Made by a program: the position numbers and the translations under genes
From: Sulfuricurvum sp.
GTDB taxonomy: Bacteria > Campylobacterota > Campylobacteria > Campylobacterales > Sulfurimonadaceae
Reading direction: 5' to 3'
Assembly (NCBI GenBank): GCA_014764075.1
Contig: JACXUE010000013.1
Span: 1 to 13,987, forward strand
DNA length: 13,987 nucleotides
The notes under the pieces: model-generated
What the model was told of the DNA's origin: nothing
What the model saw: the letters and a program-made list of their open reading frames with translations, nothing else
The model's database searches: none
In this document: one piece after another, positions 7,592 to 12,975 of the stretch
Layout of the letters: each line of letters starts with the position of its first letter
How positions within the stretch are numbered: position 1 is the first letter of the stretch

Positions 7592-7597
7592 TAAAAT
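7592..7597 (+). promoter_or_regulatory. Candidate -10 element for the torD cluster
   Basis: TAAAAT, in GGGCTAAAAT and preceded by a T-rich stretch (7574-7581), fits the Campylobacterota housekeeping pattern of a -10 box with weak T-rich upstream sequence. It lies between the terminator and the torD start, where a new promoter is needed. The assignment is by eye only. Confidence 0.4.
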
Positions 7598-7625
7598 CTC
7601 ACAACGTTTATTGCAAGGCTATTTT

Positions 7626-8240
7626 ATGGAAGAAATTATTGCGCGGAGCAATGTATACGCGTTATTGTCGCGAGTACTCCTTCAAGAGCTCGATCACGAA
7701 AGGTTAGAACTTTTTTGCACTGATGAGACGATTTTGGAATTTTTACCCCACTGGCGTGACTGGAAATTTCGAAATGTCGAGAGACAAAAGCTTTTGGAAG
7801 AGTATTTGAATCCCGATTTTGCCAATCTTTCATTGCTCCACTTGATCCCGTATGAGACGTTTTATACCCGAGCCGATCAGATGATCGAGACGGGTGGCGC
7901 TAATCCGGTCACCGATTTCTACAGCCGATACGATTTTTTGGTCGATTATGAAGTCGCACGGGTCGTATCCGCTGATCATATCGGTATTGAAATGGAGTTT
8001 ATGCACCATCTGTGCGAAGCGCAGCTCAAAGCTTTTAGGGAGAGTGATAGGGAGGCCTCGGATGAGCTGATCCGTGTCCAGTATGAGTTTCTCAATACCC
8101 ATCTACTTAAATGGGCACCGATGTATCTCATCAACATGAAATACGAAGCACGTACACCACTCTATTATGACTCGGCGGAGATGGCGCTCGAATTTATCCT
8201 CTCTGATCACGAAATATTGAGTGCTTTGGTTAAAGCGTGA
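7626..8240 (+). CDS. TorD/DmsD-family molybdoenzyme chaperone
   Basis: This 204-residue, all-helical protein belongs to the family of cytoplasmic chaperones that bind Tat signal peptides and hold molybdoenzymes until the cofactor is inserted. The family motif is clear at residues 116-130 (ADHIGIEMEFMHHLC), with the upstream IPYETFY (74-80) and a later LLKWAP segment. The ATG at 7626 is preferred over an in-frame TTG at 7611, because AAGG (7614-7617) lies 8 nt before it. The gene sits just after the Tat-dependent molybdoenzyme, so that enzyme is the obvious client, but a terminator separates them. A formate dehydrogenase elsewhere is an alternative client. Its stop overlaps the next start (GTGA). 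Confidence 0.85.
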   Translation: MEEIIARSNVYALLSRVLLQELDHERLELFCTDETILEFLPHWRDWKFRNVERQKLLEEYLNPDFANLSLLHLIPYETFYTRADQMIETGGANPVTDFYSRYDFLVDYEVARVVSADHIGIEMEFMHHLCEAQLKAFRESDREASDELIRVQYEFLNTHLLKWAPMYLINMKYEARTPLYYDSAEMALEFILSDHEILSALVKA

Positions 8241-9331
8241 GTCTTTTACATCTTTCTGTAGGACGGTGTGTCCGCGCCCTCAGTGTCAACTCCATCTGCT
8301 CTCATTGCGTGGACGGATGTCCTACCGGTGCGATTATCCTGAATGGTCGTCTCCCCTCCATCAATCAATCGTTGTGTGTTGGATGTGGAGGGTGTGTTGC
8401 GCTCTGTCCAAGCGAAGCGTTGGCGTTGGATGATTTTAATCCGACCAACTTTTTCTTTGAGGCTGCGTCGGATGAGGGGAATTTGGTTTCATGCCAAAAA
8501 AATATCCCTTGTATCGCAGCCCTCTCCTCTGAGCATCTTATTTCGCTATCGGCATTGAAAAAAGGGATTGTCCTCGATATCGGTCATTGCAAGGAGTGTG
8601 AGATCGGGGAAAAGGTATTGGCGTTGATGGAAGCCAGAATCGAGAGCGCCAATTATGCTCTTGAAGCGATCGGTGCAGAGGGTGAGATCACAATGGAGCC
8701 TATCGCGTACGGGGCTGAAGAGATTGAAAAACAGAGTGATCGGAGAGATTTTTTCAAAACGTTTCATTTGCACGGTATTGCCAAAGCTAAAGCCGATTTT
8801 GAAAAAGAGGTGATTTCAACGACTGACGCTTTTGTCGATACCGTCATTGAAAACTCCCATACTCAAGAGCTGAGAACGAAAAAAATCACCGATCGTCGGA
8901 AACTTTTTTTTACGGCACTCAAACGGGTCGAAAAGCCTGCCGTGTATCATGTGATTGAGAGTTCAATGATACCCTTTACCTCTCAAAAATTGATGGATGA
9001 AAGTAAATGCACCGCCTGCCAGATGTGTTATCGAGTATGTCCTACGGCGGCGTTGACGAGCGATGTACGCAATTCCAAAATCGATTTTGATCCGTTTTTG
9101 TGTATCAAATGCCATTTGTGTCATGATGTTTGTGAAACCAATGCGATTGAACTCTCACCATCGTATAACCTTAAAGAGTGGTTTGAGCCGATGGTGCAGA
9201 ATTTGATTACCTTTTCAGTACGTCGATGCGATGAGTGCGACACCCTTTTTAGTTCGGTAGGGGGAGAAAAGATATGCCGCCGTTGCCAACTCGAAGAGGA
9301 AGAAGCGCTAGAATTGTGGGGATTGAATTGA
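8237..9331 (+). CDS. Multi-cluster 4Fe-4S protein with hydrogenase-delta-like middle
   Basis: This 364-residue soluble protein has 24 cysteines in blocks. The N-terminal region has Cys11, 21, 24, 28 and Cys47, 50, 53, 57, a two-cluster ferredoxin with the first motif stretched. The middle has Cys86, Cys92 and Cys118/121 in VSCQKNIPC and CKECEIG, resembling the MvhD/hydrogenase-delta type. The C-terminal ferredoxin is regular: Cys258/261/264/268 and Cys289/292/295/299. It ends with two CxxC pairs (331/334, 347/350) like a rubredoxin or zinc ribbon. A GTG start overlapping the torD stop by four bases is chosen, and it retains all motifs. Similar Fe-S proteins sit beside torD-like genes at proteobacterial formate dehydrogenase loci, so an electron-transfer or maturation role is inferred. 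No signal peptide or membrane segment is seen. Confidence 0.8.
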   Translation: MSLLHLSVGRCVRALSVNSICSHCVDGCPTGAIILNGRLPSINQSLCVGCGGCVALCPSEALALDDFNPTNFFFEAASDEGNLVSCQKNIPCIAALSSEHLISLSALKKGIVLDIGHCKECEIGEKVLALMEARIESANYALEAIGAEGEITMEPIAYGAEEIEKQSDRRDFFKTFHLHGIAKAKADFEKEVISTTDAFVDTVIENSHTQELRTKKITDRRKLFFTALKRVEKPAVYHVIESSMIPFTSQKLMDESKCTACQMCYRVCPTAALTSDVRNSKIDFDPFLCIKCHLCHDVCETNAIELSPSYNLKEWFEPMVQNLITFSVRRCDECDTLFSSVGGEKICRRCQLEEEEALELWGLN

Positions 9332-9429
9332 TGAAAAAAGCACACAAGTGTGCGTGGACACTCTGCCGAAGAGAACTCAGCATTAGCGTAGCTAAGATGA
9401 GATTTGCTCATTTGGCGTTAGGAAAATGA
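9331..9429 (+). CDS. Possible 32-residue small ORF, basic
   Basis: An ATG overlaps the stop of the preceding gene by one base (TGATG), and a 32-codon frame runs to a TGA one base before the next start. The peptide begins MKKAHKCAWTLCRRELSIS and is rich in Lys and Arg with two Cys. The linkage to both neighbours is the only support. It has no recognisable domain, and the same stretch is full of inverted repeats, so an RNA or repeat explanation competes with translation. Confidence 0.2.
   Translation: MKKAHKCAWTLCRRELSISVAKMRFAHLALGK
9334..9353 (-). terminator. Minus-strand terminator-like hairpin
   Basis: On the minus strand, GCACA and TGTGC flank a CTTG tetraloop and run directly into six T. 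The stem is only 5 bp (6 bp with a 2-nt loop), but the T-run is immediate. It points against the direction of the surrounding genes, which is why it stands out. Confidence 0.4.
9334..9419 (-). ncRNA. Candidate small structured RNA, minus strand
   Basis: Read on the minus strand, the spacer has consecutive short hairpins: ATGAG/CTCAT (9411-9397), TTAGC/GCTAA (9395-9383), CTCT/AGAG around TCGGC (about 9373-9361), and a final GCACA/TGTGC stem followed by six T (9353-9334). TATCAT (9431-9426) could be a -10 box, giving an RNA of about 85 nt. All of this is pattern reading; expression is unknown and the stems are short. Confidence 0.25.
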
Positions 9430-9430
9430 T

Positions 9431-9883
9431 ATGATGAACAACGATAACACCATTACTGCTGAGACAAAACTTTACGGATACATTGCCGAAAATGCCCATA
9501 GCAGCCGTTTTTCGGTGACGCTCAACAAACTCTATAAAGCAAACGGAATTAATGCAATGATCATCCCGATGAATATTCGGGCCGATGACGTCGCTTTTAC
9601 CCTTACGCAGATGCGCAGTTCAAAACTCAGTGGCGCTGTGATCGCTAGTGAGTATCAAGAGGAGGCTTTTGGATTGGCCGATACTCTCAGTGATGCGGCA
9701 AAAGAGGGAGGATACTGCGATGTCCTTTTTATCCAAGAGGGGAGATTAATGGGGGATTTAATCACCCCTACTGCGCTGGAAAAATATGCCGATCGGGAGG
9801 ATTTTCTCGACGAGATTGCACTGCGCTCGATCTGCCACTATTTTTACGATTTAACCACAGGAGAGAGAAATGAATACCCATGA
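9431..9883 (+). CDS. Stand-alone AroE N-terminal-like domain, catalytic residues lost
   Basis: Residues 13-116 follow the substrate-binding domain of shikimate dehydrogenase AroE from end to end: YGYIAENAHS matches the start with the NPIAHS region, EEAFGLADTLSDAA (77-90) matches E. coli EEAFARADELTERAA, and GRLMGDLITPTAL matches GRLLGDNTDGVGL. The protein stops at 150 residues, so the NADP-binding half is absent. The catalytic Lys of the NVTxPxK motif aligns with Gln76, the catalytic Asp of NTDG with Thr112, and the substrate Asn with Asp97. It is therefore unlikely to be a dehydrogenase; a binding or regulatory role is inferred. AGGA at 9420-9423 supports the start. It overlaps the next gene by 14 nt. 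A catalytically intact aroE would be expected elsewhere in the genome. Confidence 0.75.
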   Translation: MMNNDNTITAETKLYGYIAENAHSSRFSVTLNKLYKANGINAMIIPMNIRADDVAFTLTQMRSSKLSGAVIASEYQEEAFGLADTLSDAAKEGGYCDVLFIQEGRLMGDLITPTALEKYADREDFLDEIALRSICHYFYDLTTGERNEYP

Positions 9884-10364
9884 TCTAAGCGATTTAAAAG
9901 CTGAGTTTGATGCCTTTGTGCGCTCAAAATGCGACACGGGAAGATGCGAGAGCGGCATCGAAGAGAACGATCCCGATAACGAACCGGTTCCGAGTTTTGT
10001 CGATGAACTCTCCGATAAGCTGTTGGCTCCGTATCACAGCGGCGTCTATTTTTCACGATTGGATATCAAGCGGGTTGCTGAGGCGATCGAGGAATCGATT
10101 CCGATCAAAGAGCGCAAAAAGATGCTCAAAGCACTCTTCCGCCACACCACACAAAAAGACTATCTGCGCCGTGCGTTTGATGAGTTCAATCGCCATTTAA
10201 ACGGCCGTATTTTGATTTATCAAGAGTTGAGCGAAACATTTCCCTCATCCAAGTCTATTTTTGATGAAAATATTGCAAAAATTAAAAAGACGCAAAAGAT
10301 GCTCGATCAGATTGTAGTCGATTTCGAAGAGATTGAGCCGACTGATGAGCCGATGATGGTGTAA
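9870..10364 (+). CDS. Unrecognised acidic helical protein, 164 residues
   Basis: I do not recognise this protein. It has no signal peptide or membrane segment. The N-terminal third is acidic with two cysteines (Cys21, Cys26) and a run EENDPDNEP. The rest looks helical, with basic patches (IKERKKMLKALFRHTT) and a possible coiled coil near the C terminus (IAKIKKTQKMLDQIV). It starts 14 nt inside the previous gene with an AGGAG ribosome site (9859-9863), so it is real and co-translated with the AroE-like gene. Being the last gene of the torD cluster suggests an accessory role to a molybdoenzyme. No function should be assigned from sequence alone. Confidence 0.75.
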   Translation: MNTHDLSDLKAEFDAFVRSKCDTGRCESGIEENDPDNEPVPSFVDELSDKLLAPYHSGVYFSRLDIKRVAEAIEESIPIKERKKMLKALFRHTTQKDYLRRAFDEFNRHLNGRILIYQELSETFPSSKSIFDENIAKIKKTQKMLDQIVVDFEEIEPTDEPMMV

Positions 10365-10365
10365 T

Positions 10366-10391
10366 GATGGGAGGGTATAAGCTCTCCCATC
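10366..10391. terminator. Hairpin between convergent operons
   Basis: GATGGGAG (10366-10373) pairs with CTCCCATC (10384-10391), and two more pairs are possible inside (one of them G-U), leaving a small TATAAG loop. It begins 2 nt after the plus-strand stop and lies 12 nt past the pgpA stop. There is no tight T-run on either strand (TTTTT comes 9 nt later on the plus strand), so it is a likely but not textbook terminator. Confidence 0.5.
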
Positions 10392-10403
10392 TTATAGTGA
10401 TTT

Positions 10404-10910
10404 TTAATCGACTAGCCCCGATTGTAAAATTATCTGCCATACAATCGCAGTACTGACACCCGCGGCAAAGCCAGCGATGATATCATCCCCCATTACCCCA
10501 AGCCCCCCTTTAGCTTCTCGATCGATTCGACCGATAATCGAGGGTTTTTTAATATCGTAGATTCGGAAAAAGATGAAGCTTAAGACAATTTGGAAGGCGA
10601 TACCGTTGTTCCATGTCATAAGAGTTGAAAGATCAAAGCCTATCCCCGGTGCGATAGAGAGGGCAAACCACATTCCGACCAGTTCATCGATAACGATACG
10701 GCTGTCATCGTGCTCATGGACTATACTTTCATGTTTATCGATCGCTTTAATTGCGATCATGGTAATGAGGATTGTCGCGAGAAAGAGGGTTTGCGGACCG
10801 AAATAAAGGAGAATCGCAACCCCAAGTGGGAGTGCTACGAGTGTTCCAGCGGTACCGGGAGCTTTAGGGGAAAGTCCACTGTAACCGACAGTGAGAAAAA
10901 ACCAATTCAT
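10404..10910 (-). CDS. pgpA: Phosphatidylglycerophosphatase A
   Basis: This 168-residue inner-membrane enzyme removes the phosphate from phosphatidylglycerophosphate to make phosphatidylglycerol. The family signatures are all present: SPKAPGTAGTL near the N terminus (residues 14-24), an acidic block with DDSRIVIDELVGMW around 68-81, FRIYDIKKPSIIGRIDR, and GGLGVMGDDIIAGF in the C-terminal third. Several hydrophobic segments fit membrane anchoring. Length is typical. The ATG lies 9 nt after the stop of the upstream ATP-sulfurylase-like gene, with TAAGG as ribosome site overlapping that stop. It is the last gene of the minus-strand operon. Confidence 0.95.
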   Translation of the reverse strand: MNWFFLTVGYSGLSPKAPGTAGTLVALPLGVAILLYFGPQTLFLATILITMIAIKAIDKHESIVHEHDDSRIVIDELVGMWFALSIAPGIGFDLSTLMTWNNGIAFQIVLSFIFFRIYDIKKPSIIGRIDREAKGGLGVMGDDIIAGFAAGVSTAIVWQIILQSGLVD

Positions 10911-10919
10911 GCAAAAACC

Positions 10920-12110
10920 TTATGTCAATGAAGTCGTTTGGTAGAGGCGCATCAACTCGACGTAAAAATCTTTCTCTGTATGCTCTTCGAGTAAGCCGGT
11001 GATCGGCATGATGTCGTAATAGAGTTTGGAGAGATTTTTAAACCGATTTGGATAGAGTGAGGCAACGATCATCGCTGAAATCTCTTTGCGCACCAAAACC
11101 GCAGGAGGGAGAAGCCCCTGTTGCATCAGCTCCAAAATCGATTCGGCATGATAGGAGATATGGTGGTGATGTCCGTGAGGGCATGTTTGGACGCTGACGA
11201 GCGTTTTGCATTGGTTGCAGTAGACGTATTCACTCGAAATCCCCACTTCAATATCGATCCCCACCAAACGATCGACAATCGATTTATTGGCGTTATGATC
11301 ATAATACATCCCAATACCCGCATGATTTTGACCAATCATGAGTCGATCACATCCGTAGTTTTTGGCCACAATGGCATCAAGGATTACTTCGTTGCTTCCC
11401 GCAAAGATATAGTTGCCCTCCAAAGGGACGACGACGACACGGTTGCGAGGGAGGTAGTTTTCGATGAAAAATTGAAGTGTTTGGTGGCGAAGTTCGTATT
11501 TGAGATCGGCATTGTTATACGGTTTTATGAGAAATATAACGATTAGATCGGTACTCTCTAAACTTTGTCGAATTAATCGTTCGTGTGCACGATGGAGCGG
11601 ATTAGCCGCCATAAACATGGCTGTGGTGTGCTTGGCTCCGATTTGTTCTTTGGCGTTGTTGATGAGGGCTTGAATCGACTGTATGGGGGTTAAATCGATC
11701 GTATATTCACCGCAAATGGCATATTTTCCGAGTCGTTTGTAAGTGGCACTGACGCCGGGATGGGAGAGATCTTCGGTGCCGTAAATCTGTCGTAGGCGCT
11801 CTTGGGGATCTATAGGGTAGATTTCATCGACACAGAGTTCCCCGACAATTTCCCCTTCACAAATCAAATCGAGAGTCTCCCCTTTGAAGGAGCTTGTGAG
11901 GATTGTTTCATTCACTTTGCCGTTGGGGGAGAGGATGAGCGGGAAAGGGAACGTTTTTCCCATAAACATTCCGCTGCTGAGTACCTCTTTGCTTTGTGCT
12001 TCATTCATCAGTGCCGTAACCGGACTGAGCATTCCTGCTTTTAGGAGAGTGAGGGCGGAGACAGCTTCTTGGTCGATATAGAGGGATCTATTTTTTCTTG
12101 ACGATGCCAT
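10920..12110 (-). CDS. ATP-sulfurylase-like protein with altered sulfate site
   Basis: This 396-residue protein has the full ATP sulfurylase (sulfate adenylyltransferase) layout: an N-terminal PUA-like domain (YIDQEAVSAL...SPVTALM), then the catalytic core with NPLHRAHE (170-177, nucleotide-binding HxxH), QNHAGIG (261-267) and a zinc site Cys298/Cys301/Cys310/His312. The family QTRNP motif reads MAANP, and GRDHAG reads GQNHAG. Thus the Gln and two Arg that contact sulfate in yeast ATP sulfurylase are Met, Ala and Gln. Nucleotide binding may persist but ordinary sulfate activation is doubtful; the true reaction is unknown. No cysC, cysH or apr gene is nearby. It overlaps the regulator gene upstream by 23 nt, and its N-terminal motif requires this start. 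Confidence 0.85.
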   Translation of the reverse strand: MASSRKNRSLYIDQEAVSALTLLKAGMLSPVTALMNEAQSKEVLSSGMFMGKTFPFPLILSPNGKVNETILTSSFKGETLDLICEGEIVGELCVDEIYPIDPQERLRQIYGTEDLSHPGVSATYKRLGKYAICGEYTIDLTPIQSIQALINNAKEQIGAKHTTAMFMAANPLHRAHERLIRQSLESTDLIVIFLIKPYNNADLKYELRHQTLQFFIENYLPRNRVVVVPLEGNYIFAGSNEVILDAIVAKNYGCDRLMIGQNHAGIGMYYDHNANKSIVDRLVGIDIEVGISSEYVYCNQCKTLVSVQTCPHGHHHHISYHAESILELMQQGLLPPAVLVRKEISAMIVASLYPNRFKNLSKLYYDIMPITGLLEEHTEKDFYVELMRLYQTTSLT

Positions 12111-12975
12111 ATTTCTTTCTCTTTTCCCATAAGCTTTTACGTGAGATTCCCAGTTTTTTCGAGAGTTCAGTATCTGGAAAACGGTTCTGGAAATGGATCA
12201 TGATGTATTTGACGTACTCTTCAATCGGGAGAATCTCCCCCTGATCAAACAGGTTGTTGTCACTTTCTATTTCAATCACTTTGAAAGGGGCATTATCGAC
12301 ATGTTCGGTGCTGGCGATAATGCACGAGCGTCCGTTGATGAGTTCGTAAAACGCTTTGTGCTCCGATTTTTTGAGATTTTGAAAGTCGGTGATAAAGAGG
12401 ACGCTCTCATTGCCTGAAGTGGCGATATCACTAAACGCTTTTGCCGAGGAGAGGGAGATAAACTGTAGAGGTTTGTCATGATGGGCGGCGTAGCGAAAGG
12501 CAAAAGCATCAGCATATTTTTGGTATCCGCTGCAGATAAAGAGGGGAAGCTCTGTTTTTTCGACATCTTCGTTCACGTTAATGGAATTGAAAGTGTGATG
12601 CAAATAACGCTCATAGGTTTGATTTTGGCGTTTTAGACGTTCATACTTTTGGAAATGTTGAATTTTTCGGATCAACTCTTCAATCATAAACGGTTTGAGA
12701 ATATAATCTTTTGCGCCGGCAGCAAGCGGTTTGGAGACGGTGTCGTTACTAACATAACTAACCATCAAAATAACGACGGAATTTTTATACGCTTCGATGA
12801 TGGGATAGATGTCCTGACCGCTAATATTGGTAGAGAGAAGAATGACATCGTAGGGTGTTCCGCGCAGTCCCTCTTTGGTAGAGCTTGAGATATCGCAATT
12901 ATGGCTTAGATCACTCAGTTTCGAAGCGATGCTTTGTGCTAAATAAATTTCATTTTCGATAATGAGAATATTCAT
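12088..12975 (-). CDS. HP1021/Cj1608-type atypical orphan response regulator
   Basis: This 295-residue protein has a receiver domain (about 1-115), a linker, and a C-terminal Fis-like helix-turn-helix (LSKKLGISRKSLWEKRKKYG, about 271-290). The phospho-acceptor Asp is replaced by Ser48 (VILLS), and the acidic pocket is IEN rather than paired Asp, while Lys94 (LKPF) remains. Helicobacter pylori HP1021 has the same length, the same loss and the same ispDF neighbour; it binds the replication origin and many promoters without phosphorylation. I infer a global regulator of replication and metabolism. The ATG at 12975 overlaps the ispDF stop as ATGA and is preferred over an in-frame TTG at 12987. 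No histidine kinase gene is nearby. Confidence 0.88.
   Translation of the reverse strand: MNILIIENEIYLAQSIASKLSDLSHNCDISSSTKEGLRGTPYDVILLSTNISGQDIYPIIEAYKNSVVILMVSYVSNDTVSKPLAAGAKDYILKPFMIEELIRKIQHFQKYERLKRQNQTYERYLHHTFNSINVNEDVEKTELPLFICSGYQKYADAFAFRYAAHHDKPLQFISLSSAKAFSDIATSGNESVLFITDFQNLKKSEHKAFYELINGRSCIIASTEHVDNAPFKVIEIESDNNLFDQGEILPIEEYVKYIMIHFQNRFPDTELSKKLGISRKSLWEKRKKYGIVKKK

Noticed and set aside
8741..8758. Twin-arginine-like RRDFFK inside the Fe-S protein
   Set aside because: It is at residues 169-174, not N-terminal, and no hydrophobic segment follows, so it cannot be a Tat signal of this chain.
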